From Capsaspora owczarzaki ATCC 30864 (lineage: Eukaryota; Opisthokonta; Filasterea), in NCBI RefSeq assembly GCF_000151315.2, contig NW_011887293.1, positions 2,333,848-2,397,847 on the forward strand: a DNA stretch of 64,000 nucleotides, given 5' to 3'. Positions 38,016 through 49,279 of this stretch are shown piece after piece. Under the pieces are notes generated by a model, which saw only the letters and a list, made by a program, of their open reading frames with translations, searched no databases and was not told the origin of the DNA. The translations under genes and the position numbers were made by a program. Position 1 is the stretch's first letter. Every line of letters starts with the position of its first letter.

Positions 38016-39273
38016 TTGAACAAAGGCTGCAATGAAGAGAGAGAGAGAGAGAAAAAAAAAAGTGAGAATTCATGTACGACCATGACTGCTACAAGCAACG
38101 ACGAGTCGTTTCGCATCGACCCCGTGAGGAGTGTTGGGGAGGGTGAACAAGCGCGCACCGTCTGTTCCTCACGCGAAGAGGGAAGATGGAACCAAGCCAC
38201 AAAGAAAACGAAAAAAAAAAAATAAAAAAAATCCAAACTCCACGCTCCATCGAGCACGCGAAAACCTCCAGGGTGCTTGCACTTCTCACCAACACACGAG
38301 TCTGATGAAGAGCTCAACAAGAACTACATGGCTTGTGCGGCGGCCCAAGGAGGGCGACGAGGGCCAGCGAAACGAATCAAGCAACTCGTCCGAGCTTCAG
38401 CAACCTTGATGGTTGAAGCAGTCCACCCAGCGGCCGCCCTGCCCCACTACGACGACCTTCCGAGGTCCCAGTTGCTACGCCGAGTACCACAACACAACCC
38501 CCGAGGTTGGCGTGCCGACAGAGGTGCCAGGCCGACGCACAGGACGCTGAAACGGATTGCTGTTGGACTTCATCTCGCCGCTCAACACTGCCGCCCTCTC
38601 AACCCCGATTCCGAGCCTTCTTCCATTGCACCACCCTCTCCACACCACGGAATCGGGTAGAGAACTTCATTTCGCAACGGATTCGATCAGGGGATGCGGC
38701 GGCGGACAGGCGGATCAACTTGGCTTACACAAGGAAAAGGAAGAGAGCGAGCAAACTAAACCGAGAAAAGTTGACAAGTTTTTTTTTTTTGTTTCAGTTT
38801 AGAATTTTTTTTTTTTTTTTTTTGTAATTTCTTGACGGATCATTCAGTTGCAAAGTTTGGCAACAGACCCAGCAGTGCGCAACAGCACTTTGGCACACAC
38901 ATGTTGAGTTCCATGCTCTACAACCTTATTTTGTTTGCAAGCGAACATGGCGGCGATTCTCGGGGCATAACCAATTGCAAGCCGAAAACACCGCGAACAC
39001 GACCAATGATAAACATCCTATTATTAATCACATAATGCACAACCAGCACACCACACACATACACACATACTCACACACACACGCACACACGCATGCACAC
39101 ACACATTCACAACCCACGGCGCTTTCCACACCAAAGGCCGACAGCGCCTAAAAATATCGATTGTTCTCACAACCGCTGAACACTGTTTGAACGACAACAA
39201 AGCAAGCAAAGCGCAGAGTAAGTGACAACAACGCCCAGTGTACAGACCAAACAGCAGTGCTGCATCTCACATA
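38016..39273. other. Intergenic region, RPL23A promoter / ASAP 3' flank
   Basis: Contains a GA tract (38038-38051), T runs at about 38779-38824 and a CA/CACA-rich stretch at 39050-39106. Open frames are short, with no recognisable motif. No gene supported. Confidence 0.6.
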
Positions 39274-40238
39274 CTAGTTGGACGGGAAGATTTTCTTGTC
39301 CTTGCCATTCTCCAGACGACCAACGCTCCAGCCGTCATCTTGGTCTTCGTACACTAGAATAATATCGCCTTTGCGGAAGGAAAGCTCAGTGTCGTCCTCA
39401 CCCGAGCAATCGTACAGTGCGATGGCACGCTGTCGGCTGGCGCGGGCTGCAGGAACAGGAGATGCCGACACTGCCGCCGCCGAGGCCGCGGGTGCTCGGG
39501 CCGCCGGTACTGGACTTCCCGTCGTCGCCTGCGGGGTGAATGACTCTCCAGGCTTTTGGGCAATGGTGCGTGGCCGTGGTGTAGGCTTGACCGAATCGGC
39601 ATCATCGCCCGTGGCGAGTGCAATCAAGGTTGCCGTGTCAACAGAATCAGCGACGGCGGCCTTGCTTGCACCGCGCGGAACCGGCACTGGCCGACCAGCA
39701 GCGTTGGGGTTGGGCGGCGTGGTCGCCGCTGGCGTTGCCGCAGCTGCTGCAGGTGCTGTCTGGGGTCGTCCTGGAGCTTGGTTGCGACTGGTCGTGCTGG
39801 CTCGCGAAGCCACAGCCGGCGTGGGGAACTCGATGGTGGGCACCGTGTACCAGTCTAGCAAGCCATCCTCAATGGCCATGTCGAGCAGGCGCGCTGTCTC
39901 CTCGCTGTAATTGGTGCGCGCGACCTGCAGAGGAACGCACGACTCGGCAGTCTTGCACTCGGACATGGCGCCACTTCGCAGCAGCACGCGAGCGCAGTTA
40001 ATGTGGTCGTAATACGCAGCAAGGGTTAGCGGCGTATAGCCCTGGCGATCGACCAAGTCAATGCGAGCCATGTTGTGTGCCATGAAATCGAGCGCAAGCA
40101 CGGAATCTTCGGCAACTGCGCGATGCACGGCATACGTCTCGATGCCGTCTTGTGTGATGGACTGGTTGAAGTCCATTCCTTGGGCCTTGAGCTGCAAAAT
40201 AGTGTTCACGCGACGGTCATGGATGGCAGCGAACAGTT

Positions 40239-40295
<57 letters not shown>

Positions 40296-41297
40296 GGCAA
40301 AGGGAGAGAGTTTGCAAGGGGAAGGGGTGGTGGTGAGAAAACAACGTTCGAATGCGAGTGTCTGTACGTTAAGGTTTCACGCCGTACTGTGAGCTCGGAG
40401 TCGGGAGGATAGACAGCCCGAACATAGGCGCGGTCACGATACTTGGCATAGATGAAAGTCTTGCGGTCATCCATGGAGGACTGCGGGCTGGGCTTGGTCG
40501 CGCTGAGGGCACTCTCGTAGATGACGTTGACTGCCGTGTTTCCGAGCGACTTGAGAATCAGCAGCTCGGATGGGTTGATGTTATCCAGAACAAAGGACCT
40601 GACTTTGGAAATGTGCACACCAAGCTCGCGGTGCACTCCAGAGCAGTCAATGCACATCATGATACCAAGGTTGAGGGATGCCCACTCTGGATCTGTTGCA
40701 TTGCGGTGGTCGCGATTGAAGCGAAATAACATAAAATTAGATGTAACAAAAAGCCTTGCCGCTCCTCTCCAAATTCCATGGCGAGCGGCGACACCAAATA
40801 CATACCGGCCGCATCGCAGTCCACACAGCGGTTGTTTCCAGGAAGGGCGCGAATATCAGCAATCCATTCCACCAATTTGTCCTTGGCTTGTTGAGCGCAA
40901 GCGGCCGCATGCGGACCCAGAGGCTGACAGCACGACGACAGTCATTTCGTAAGACTTTGGTCGTCCCACTCTCACACCACAAAACCGCTCCTTACTGTAT
41001 CGTCCGCAGCTGGTCCTGAAATAGTGTGCTCAAACTGCTCCTCAATCGAGTTTCGAATGACAGCAATCCACGCCGACATGCCCGACTCGCTTTCAGCTTG
41101 GAAGACATAGGTGCGGCCCTGAGTGATGAGATAGAAGCAGAATCGACGGTCGCCAACATCGCTTGCAGGAGGATTTTCGCGAATCGAGGCAGTCATGAGA
41201 TTGAGGTTGACAGTGGGTTCGGTTTCCTGGACGATGCATGAGCATGCATGAGCATGCATGACGAGAGCAAGTGACACACTCAGCAAAGATGGAGCCC

Positions 41298-41336
<39 letters not shown>

Positions 41337-42592
41337 CAATGCCACAAAAAAAACAGACCACCGAGAAGCAGAGTGCACGTACAGGTGAATGAGAAAGTGA
41401 CAGAGTGCCGTTTCGCACAACACACCAGCGCTTTTGCCACGCTTTGACGACATTTTCGCTGCGCTTTTGCAGATAGCCGCTTCGTTCCGTTCCTTTGGTC
41501 TTGTCAGATTTGGGTGCAGCCAGCAGCACGGTGCCGCTAGGAGTTCCGCCAACCTGTCCAGAAACGCAAAAAAAAGAAAAAAAAAAGAGGAAGAGTGAAA
41601 AGAGTCAGCTCAAACCGTTCCTCGCCTTCCTCGAGCCGCAAACAATTCCCGAACAAGAAAAACCTCACCTTGTCAGCGGGCAGCGTGTTGCGAATGTTGT
41701 CCCGAAGAGTTACAAGAACCTTCTTTTCTTCTTCGTGCTGGCTCTTCCACTACATTCAAAAACAAAGGAGGGGGGAGCAAAACACGGTGAGCCCCAGCAC
41801 GCTCGCACGCAAAGCTCAGCCGATTAATAAAACACCTCCAACTTGTACCTCTTGCGCTGCACCGCTGATCGTCTCGACGAACGAATGAATATTCTCAAGG
41901 GTTTGCTTGGCTTGTTCAAAGTAGGAGAACTGAGCATGGTAGTATTCGGTGAGGTGGCGAACAAACTCAATGTCCTTCTTGGCCTTGAGCTCCTTCATCT
42001 TGATCAGATAGTCGCACGTCTGGATTTGGAGCATGCGCTTGCCTCGATCGGCGTCCTGCTCGGCATCCACACGTTCAGCCTCGTCCTTGAAGTTCTTCTT
42101 CTCGCTCTTGGCCTTGAGCGACTCGTACACGGCAAGCTGTCGCTCGTACTGCTTTTTGAGGTCGGCAGGCGATTCTGCCTTGAGCATGGCATCGAGCGGG
42201 AAGAGCAGAATGTTGTTCATCTTTTTGTGCAGGTCCGCCTCAAGGTGGACGAGCTCTTTCGCAACGACCGAGAACTTGAGGAAGGACATGCCGACATGCG
42301 ATGCTGTCTCGTCGTCGCGCGCCATTTCCAAGTCGCCAAACTCATTCAGGCACTCTGCAAACGTTGTTTCCAGCTGCACATGCTGCGGGGCCGACTGGAG
42401 AATCGACTTGACGACCTTGGCGACCTTCTTGAGGTCGTGCCGCTCCTTTTCGACGCGCTTTTCGAGCGGCTGGAACGACCCGCGCAAGACGGGCAGCGCG
42501 TTGTAAAAGGTCGCCGAGTTGGGCGTATCCAAGTCGGAATTCACCTCGCGCACAAAGTCGTCCTCCACCAGGGACGTTGACGCTGGGCGCAT
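39274..42592 (-). CDS. ASAP-type ArfGAP (BAR-PH-ArfGAP-ANK-SH3)
   Basis: An Arf GTPase-activating protein that links membrane curvature and phosphoinositides to Arf inactivation. Exons: 42592-41849, 41749-41669, 41553-41383, 41226-40996, 40923-40806, 40692-40388 and 40239-39274; 871 residues. Order: BAR coiled coils (1-248), PH (about 285-410; SGYLQKRSENVVKAWQKRW, then FCFYLITQGRTYVF), ArfGAP zinc finger (CVDCDA ... CIDCSGVHRELG, with the catalytic Arg after His), ankyrin repeats (GYTPLTLAAYYDHINCARVL), a Pro/Ala-rich linker, and a C-terminal SH3 (ALYDCSGEDDTELSFRKGD). The protein stops at IFPSN, right at the end of the SH3. The SH3 separates it from ACAP proteins. Intron 6 ends in a (CA)25 tract abutting the acceptor, and intron 3 has GCATG motifs by its acceptor. 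Confidence 0.95.
40241..40290. repeat. (TG)25 microsatellite forming a 3' splice site
   Basis: A perfect run of 25 TG units. On the coding (minus) strand it is (CA)25, with the final CA plus G making the CAG acceptor of the ASAP ankyrin/SH3 exon. The pyrimidine tract of the splice site is therefore the microsatellite itself. Confidence 0.92.
41234..41260. promoter_or_regulatory. GCATG cluster next to a splice acceptor
   Basis: Three GCATGCATG/ATGCATG units in tandem sit 8-34 nt upstream of the ASAP exon starting at 41226. On the coding strand they read as repeated TGCATG. That is the RNA motif bound by Rbfox splicing factors in animals. A regulatory role here is inferred from motif and position only. 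Confidence 0.45.
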
Positions 42593-43356
42593 GATTGTTT
42601 GTAGACGGAGAGATTGCAAGCGCGCTTCAGAAAGAGAGGGCGGAAAAATAAAGCCCGTCAAAAGGATATTGTACCTAGACATGTCATGACAAACAAGGTG
42701 AGCTGCGTTCGAGTGCGTTGGAGTGTGTTTTTGGGAGTGGGTGGCATGAGCTCCAACAAAGTTTGTGAGACGTAAACACACACAAATCCTTCAATCCAAA
42801 AAACAAGCACACAGTGACACAGACACTCGTGATCGCTACACGTCCAAAACTCTTGCCAAACCGGCTGCTCGCATTGGGAACAGCAAGTCAGAACAGAATC
42901 AAACCAAATCCAAATCCCAAAAAAAAAAAAAAAAAAAAAAAAGGCTGCTGTTTTGGTTTTTGACTGGCAAAAAAAAAAAAAAAAAAAAAAAAATGAAAAA
43001 AAAAAAGAGGAGGAAAACGTCCGACTTTTTCCAGCTTGTGCTCGGCCGAAGTCACTCTCAAAGAGTCCTCCTGCGACCCAGTCACTGATCAACGCGTCCT
43101 CATCAGTGCTGCAGCGGGAGCAAACGGGGGGGGGAGAACGGGACCGTCCGACCCACCGAGTGAGTTGGAATGAACATCTACCTCCCCTTTCCCCTTGCGA
43201 CGACCGCCTCAAGTCTCACCAGGTCCTCAGGGGTGCGATGGGGTGGGGTGGGGGCTTTTGACACGAAGCAGCACTTGTCCCAGTCACACGTACACTCAAT
43301 GCGTCCATCCATTGTAGCATCGCTTCCTTTTTTTTTTTTTTTCAAAATTCAGAACG

Positions 43357-43389
<33 letters not shown>

Positions 43390-43984
43390 AGGATTGTGTC
43401 TGCACAGCGAGAACTGAAGGGGCTAAGAAGGGGGAAAAGAGGGGGAAAAGCAAGGGGCGGAGGTAGCAAAGTCTACCCAACGCATGGGGGAAACATGAGG
43501 GAAATGGGCGAAAAGCGAAGCGTCAAAAATGCACAATGCAAAACCAACCAAAAGGCAATTGGAAAAAAAAGAAAAAAAGACTGAAATTCAATTTTATTTG
43601 TATTATTTTGTATTCTTGTTTTTTGCAAGACGAAAGACTTTGACAATCTCAGCTTTTAGCATGGTTGGGCGATGATATGCACTGGTAATACCAGCGTCGA
43701 GTGAACCGGTGTTTGGTCGACGGCGAGAAAGTACAGTGCCTGGAGCCTGAATCGTGCAACAAACAAACGCCAAAGCCGTCGCTGAGCCCTCAAGAAGGCA
43801 GTCCAACAACGAGTGATGAACAGTTTGAGCCAGCGTTCCAGAACAACTCACTTTGAGATTGTATTGAGCTCACTCTCTCCGTTGTTTGTGTGTGAAAACC
43901 GGCCAAAAAGGGGTCGCAGTTCTCGATCGTCATCCGTTCCAACCCAAACCCACCCAGCCAGCCAGCCACCCCTCCGACTCCAAC
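42593..43984. other. Divergent intergenic region, ASAP / BtpA
   Basis: About 1.4 kb between divergent genes, with A24 (42919), A25 (42969) and T26 (43357) runs and a G-rich patch near 43425-43470. No coding frame is supported. Confidence 0.65.
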
Positions 43985-45041
43985 ATGAGCAAGCTTCAAC
44001 GGTGGCTGTCTCTCTTCGGCATGGCCGAGTCGGTCGGTGCGACGGGCGCTTCGAGCCAGCTGCTGCCACGGATTATCGGCATGGTCCATGTGCCCGCGTT
44101 TCCAGGCACGCCGGCCTCCGCCATGCCCATGAAGACCATTATCGAGCGATGCGTCACAGATGCACGCGCCCTGATTGCAGGCGGCGTCGACGGATTGCTG
44201 GTCGAGGTACTTGCATGTTGAGATTGGTCGCCCGAGTTGCTCAGCAGCAAAACAATAACAACAACAACAACAACAACAACAACTTACCTTGATTCATGTC
44301 GGATTTCCTGTGGTGTGCTTTTTTGTCTTGTTGGTCTGACAGAACGCAAATGATGTGCCGTATGTGAACGCATCTCGGCACCCACTGGGACCCGAAATTG
44401 TTGCTGGAATGACTGCCGTTGTCGCCGCGATCAAGGGCGATGCTTCGTACAAGCGAACGGCTGCACGACCATTGCCGATCGGCATTCAGGTACTGGCAGC
44501 CGCAAACAAGGAGGCTCTGGCGGTTGCGCTTGCGACAGACTGCCAGTTTATTCGCGCCGAAGGGTTTGTCTTTGGCTCGGTTGCCGACGAAGGATACATT
44601 GATGCCTCGGCACCCGAGCTCCTCCGTGCTCGCAAGATGCTGGGGGCCTCGGACATTCAAGTCCTGACTGATATAAAAAAGAAGCACTCCTCCCATGCAA
44701 TCACGGCAGACTTGAGTGACGCAGACACGGTCGAAGCGGCTCGGTTTTTCAACATTGACGGCGTCATTCTCTCTGGCAAGACCACTGGCCACGCAACCGA
44801 GCCGGCTCGCGTCGCAGATGCTGTCCGTCGCTTTTCCACCACGACTCTCGGCGCTCAGGCCACGGAGCTTCTTCCTGTGCTCGTTGGGTCTGGCGTGACC
44901 TCTGAAAACATTGCCGGGTACAGCCACGCGCACACGCTGATTGTTGGCACCACTTTCCGAGTCAACGGCCTCTTGAGTGCACCGATTGACGAGGCAGCCG
45001 TCCGACGTCTGATCCAAGCTCGCGATGCGATTCGGCGGTAA
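43985..45041 (+). CDS. BtpA-family TIM-barrel protein
   Basis: A member of the BtpA family, named for a cyanobacterial protein needed for photosystem I stability. Relatives occur in archaea, bacteria and some animals (as I recall, a nematode mitochondrial protein), and the biochemical activity is unsettled. Exons 43985-44206 and 44343-45041 give 306 residues. Family features: IIGMVHVPAFPGTPAS near the start, LIAGGVDGLLVE then NANDVPY across the intron, IGIQVLAAANKEAL, IRAEGFVFGSVADEG, and the glycine-rich VLVGSGVTSENIAGY near the end. The intron carries an AAC microsatellite (about 44250-44282). The N-terminus (KLQRWLSLFGMAESVG) is not clearly a targeting peptide. Confidence 0.9.
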
Positions 45042-45288
45042 TTTTTTTGTTGGTTTGTTGTTTAGACTGGCAAGCCCCTCTGATTCACAAATACACGTTC
45101 GGCATTAAAAAAAACAAACAAACAAAACAAAAAAACAAAAACAAACAAAAAAAACAAACAAACAAAAAAAAAAACTTTCATACACGCATTAATGAAACGC
45201 GTTTCTTGCTCAATTCCTATCAAGCACGCTTCGCAGTCCCCAAAATCTCGTAGCAGTCCAGTGTTTTTTGTTTTTGTTTTCCGCGCCA

Positions 45289-46044
45289 ATGCCATGGCTT
45301 GGGACTCGGTTTGATGGGAAACGAACTCTGCTCATCACCGCACATCCCGACGACGAGTGCATGTTCTTTGGGCCTGGTGTCACGTGCTTGCTGGCCAAGT
45401 CTGAGATGTTCGTCCTGTGCCTCTCCACGGGAAACGCCGACGGTCTCGGCTCCGTCCGCGCGCGCGAACTGGTCGGCGCATGCACGGCCTTGGGACTGCC
45501 CGCGTCGCACGTTTCGGTTGTAGATCGCGAAGACGCGTTTGCAGATGGACAAGCCAACCTGTGGCGAGCGAGTCATGTCGCGGACTGCATCACAGAGCAC
45601 GTCGCTCGCTGGAAGATTGACACGCTGCTCACGTTCGACGCACACGGCGTCTCTGGACACGCCAACCACATTGCAGTGTGGCACGGCGCCTGTGTATGTC
45701 TGGACCGCGAGGAGCAAGTTGGCACTGCAGCAGGCTGCTTGACGCTCTGGTCGCTTCAGTCAAAGCCACTCTGGCGCAAGTACATGATTCCCATCGACCT
45801 GGCATTGTCGTGGTGGGAAGTGTATGATGAAACCACCTCCAGATCCGCAGCATCGCCGTCAGCGGCAGCCCGCTCCAATGGTGGGCTGGCAATGGCGCTC
45901 TCCACACCCAGACAAATCCGAACAACCTGGCGTGCCATGCTGCAGCACCGCTCGCAACTCGTGTGGTTTCGATGGCTGTACTTGCTGTTTGCTAGTTTCA
46001 TGCTGCTGAACACGCTCGTACGGCGGCAGCCACCCCGATCTTAG
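45289..46044 (+). CDS. PIGL: N-acetylglucosaminyl-phosphatidylinositol de-N-acetylase (PIG-L)
   Basis: Catalyses the second step of GPI-anchor synthesis on the ER, removing acetyl from GlcNAc-PI. A single exon of 251 residues. Zinc-binding and catalytic motifs are present: HPDDECMFFGPG near the start, LCLSTGNADG, DREDAFADGQ, and DAHGVSGHANHIAV. The C-terminal SQLVWFRWLYLLFASFM matches the conserved end of the animal protein. Human PIG-L begins with a membrane helix; here the first ATG gives only about 10 residues before the catalytic strand. The anchor is either lost, replaced by the hydrophobic C-terminus, or lies on an unseen upstream exon. Tail-to-tail with PIG-T, 107 bp apart. Confidence 0.95.
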   Translation: MPWLGTRFDGKRTLLITAHPDDECMFFGPGVTCLLAKSEMFVLCLSTGNADGLGSVRARELVGACTALGLPASHVSVVDREDAFADGQANLWRASHVADCITEHVARWKIDTLLTFDAHGVSGHANHIAVWHGACVCLDREEQVGTAAGCLTLWSLQSKPLWRKYMIPIDLALSWWEVYDETTSRSAASPSAAARSNGGLAMALSTPRQIRTTWRAMLQHRSQLVWFRWLYLLFASFMLLNTLVRRQPPRS

Positions 46045-46151
46045 ATCAATACATCCGCTTTTTGTTTTTGAATTTCCGACAGAGGGTTTTTTTTTTTTGT
46101 ATTTTTTATTTTCGGTCTTTAAGGTCATCGTTGGTCTGACTGTTCCTGTAT

Positions 46152-48592
46152 TCATCCAGTTTGAGAGGCTTCTGGAGGTTCGGGAGCCGCCTTGCCAAGG
46201 CTGGGCGTGGCTGCAGCACCCTTTTTGACTTTTGGAGACTTGAGCCCCATTTGGCGGGTGGTTGCATTGAAGATGGAGCTGAACGCCAGCGCAATCACCG
46301 TGCTCGTCATGCACACCACATTGTACGGCATGCTAAAGTCTGGGATGGGTAGGCTCACCAGCAGCGCATTTGTGTGCATTTGTCGAATGGGCGCAGAGCT
46401 GGATGCCGCTCGGAAGAAGATGGTCGCCGGTCTTAGCGTTGCAAGTTGGTGAGTCGTCGCCATCTCAGCTGTCATATAAAATCCAATGGCAGTCTCATTT
46501 TTCGGCAGCGGCTTACCCAATATCAAACCCACGACTGGCATCGGCTGGGTACTCGGTAAAGTGCAAAAATGCGCGGTCGCACGGAACGGAAATGATGGTA
46601 GTCGAGTTGGCGGGCAACACCAAGCTCAGCTCAATCACCGTGGGTCGGCCGCGTAGTTTGCTTGGGCGAATTGACTTTTGAACCAGAGCTGGATGACACA
46701 AGCGCGAGTCGGTTCGAGTTTGTTGATGGATTCTCAAACAAGCCACTCACCCGCGGAATGCGACCTTACCTGTCAAATTTGCCATCCCGTTGACACTGTA
46801 GGTCGTTACCTCCAAGCCATACGAGTACAGCGGCAAAAACCAGGGCACAACGTCTTGGTACAAGACTGAAAGTGGTGCAGAATCGAGATTGCTCAGCTGC
46901 GTGACCAAGTGACCCGGGCTGTTCACCGACCCACGGAGAAAGCGCTGAGTGCGGATGGGGACGGGAAGCGAGACTATGGACAAGCAGGCATTATTTAGTG
47001 TTTAACAAAACCAAAAGAAGACAAAAAGCTCTGGAATGAATCGACCTGATTTTCACAAATACCTACCCCATGCGTTCGCATTGACCACGATGCGTTCTTG
47101 GAAGGCTTTGGCAAGGAAACTCGCTCCAGACACGTTGAAAGTAGAGGACACAATCGAAGATCTGGCAGCAGGACAAGCGCGAATGTTACTCGCGTTGGAC
47201 AGAGCAAACAATTTGGACCGGCTTGGATCAATGACAGCTAGAAGCGTTTGCTCGAGCGTGAGTCGACGCTGAGTGCACGCAGTATTCTACAACAAATCAA
47301 CCATCGGAAGCAAATGAGCCAATGACCGACCCGAAAAACGAACACAACCCATCAAAAACAAGGGAAAGCCCATCCCGTCGACAAACCAAGCAAGCCGTGG
47401 ACAGTTCAACGCTTATGGAAGTGTATAGCGTGTCGACAACCGGAATACCGCTAATCAAGGATGCGAGACTAGCCTGGCACACACACGCACACGCACACAA
47501 AGCAACAAAAAACAAAAGTGAAAACAACAACAAAATTTAAAAACAAACAAACGTGAACAAAGCTCGACAAGCAAAAAAGAGAACACGTCCTGGCATCATA
47601 CCTGTGAGCGACAGGGAAGCAGTTTTCGCCATGGTGTCAAATTCTCCGTGCACACTGTCTCATGCGACAACACACCACGCAGCGTCCGAATGTCTTGACC
47701 GAACTTTGTTGACGCGTGCGAGAGGACAGCGGGTGTGTGTGTGATTGACTCATCGATAGAGTTGAGCGATGCACAAAGCAGTCCTGCAAGTGCGTTTCTG
47801 AGGTAGGCCCATCGCTGGTTGACGATGCTACGTGAAAACAGAGCGGCGGATTTCAAACCAAATTTCACAAGCAGCAAGCCAAAGACAGCGTTGAGCGGGG
47901 TTTCAAAGCGATGCGGACGCGCAGAGGCGGCAATCTGTTCCCCAATCCATGCTTTACCTGTCCTGCTGAGGGGTAGAAAGGTTGGCTGAGACATAAAAGC
48001 TGGCTTGGAGCTCTGCGCTGGGAGCAAACAGTGGCGAGTGATTGGCCTCCAGTCCCCAGTTGTCAAACTGCCAGCGCCCCTGGGTAAATCCAAGTCTCAG
48101 GGATTGGACTCCCAGCGTATGAGCAATCTGCCCAACGACACGCGGAAACGCAGAGTAATCATCGACCAGCTCGGCGCTCTCTGCCTCTGAATCTGAGGAG
48201 CGGCTTGGCAGCAATGCATCGCTCGAGGCGGCTTCTCCTTGGCTCGACCGCTGGGTAGATGTACTCGTCGCAGTATCACTCTCGTAGCGCATTTGGTTGA
48301 GTTTGGCTCCTGCTTGGCTGGCATCATCGTCCTCGTTTGCAAAGTGGTTGTGCGTCAGAGTGAAGTGAAATTTGGCTGCGACAGCGCGCTGACCAGACGA
48401 CTCTTGCGCGGTCAAGTCATGCAGCACAAGCTCTTCGTCAAACGTGTCGGCAGCCAGTCGCCCTCCGCGGGGTGCTGCACGCGCCACGGCAATCGACAAC
48501 GACAGCAGCACCAGCAGCATTGACGCCAATGCGAATCCAGCAATTGTCAGTCTCGGCCAGCCAGCGAAGGTGCGCTGCTCAGTCAACCGCAT
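46152..48592 (-). CDS. PIGT: GPI transamidase subunit PIG-T (Gpi16)
   Basis: The core subunit of the ER-membrane GPI transamidase, which swaps a protein's C-terminal signal for a GPI anchor. Exons: 48592-47958, 47827-47602, 47473-47387, 47286-47067, 46973-46770, 46688-46517 and 46431-46152, in phase, 607 residues. A signal peptide (hydrophobic core SMLLVLLSLSIAVARA) starts the protein. Family landmarks are LRLGFTQGRWQFDNWG, LAGLLCASLNSID, ETVCTENLTPWRKLLPC (its Cys is disulfide-linked to the catalytic subunit GPI8 in animals), VVPWFLPLYSYGL, LVLPANSTTI, and the membrane end PIPDFSMPYNVVCMTST. The low-complexity acidic patch in exon 1 is extra. The last acceptor (CTAAG at 46432-46436) was picked because it alone keeps the frame. 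Confidence 0.95.
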
Positions 48593-49009
48593 CTCAGTCC
48601 TCCCTTTGCGAAACGACACTATGAACAACAACAACAGCGATTAAAACAAGGGAAATCTCAGAAAATGGAGCGGATGTCTGAGATGTTCAGAGTTCCCACA
48701 CAAGGGAGTGAAACAGCGACTGAGCGCGAATCCAGCATACAGAATGTTACGTGTGACTTCTGGCATCATACAATCGTGTGAAATGGTGAGGAATTCGGTC
48801 GAAATTTATGCTAGATGTATTCAACAGGCTACAACATCGCGTGTCAAAGAACAACAAAATTGCCGCTCAAGCACTGTCGCAGTTTGCGTGTGCATAGCCC
48901 AGTCCTGTGCCTTCATAGTTTCACACTTTGTTGAAACATGGCCAGCTCGTGGCGGGTTTGGCAACTTCTTCCGTCGATATCCTTGGTGCTTGCGGTTTGC
49001 AGCGGAACG
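48593..49009. other. Intergenic region 5' of PIG-T
   Basis: Upstream flank of PIG-T. A TAG acceptor-like site just upstream of its ATG hints at a 5' UTR intron. No gene recognised. Confidence 0.5.
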
Positions 49010-49279
49010 TCACTCCCATCGTGCGGTGATTGTTCCGCAACGAGGCTCGACAAATTGCTGGCAGGCGTAATCTTCGCCAAACCTCTTGGCTAGCGAGGCA
49101 CGCATGCGGGCTTCGACCATAAAGCTGGTTTTGGCGTCGACATCATCGAGCTTCTTGCTGACATCAGTCCTGAGGCTCTCGATCTGCTGGGTCAAGTTTG
49201 TCTTCTGCTCCTCGAAGAGAGCTTTGATTTCTTCCAAAGTTGCCATGTCAAACTGCCGAATAATCGGAATTAGTGCCAT
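49010..49279 (-). CDS. Small coiled-coil ORF, 89 residues (uncertain)
   Basis: I do not recognise this protein. Starting at ATG 49279 (or at the second Met, MATLEEIKALFEEQ), it encodes a charged helical stretch with heptad character (TNLTQQIESLRTDVSKKL, then DDVDAKTSF) and a short unstructured end. Codon use resembles the nearby genes. It could be one exon of a larger gene, since a short coiled coil alone is unusual. Confidence 0.4.
   Translation of the reverse strand: MALIPIIRQFDMATLEEIKALFEEQKTNLTQQIESLRTDVSKKLDDVDAKTSFMVEARMRASLAKRFGEDYACQQFVEPRCGTITARWE

Noticed and set aside
38277-38660. 127-residue ORF upstream of RPL23A
   Set aside because: No recognisable motif; composition fits promoter or non-coding DNA.
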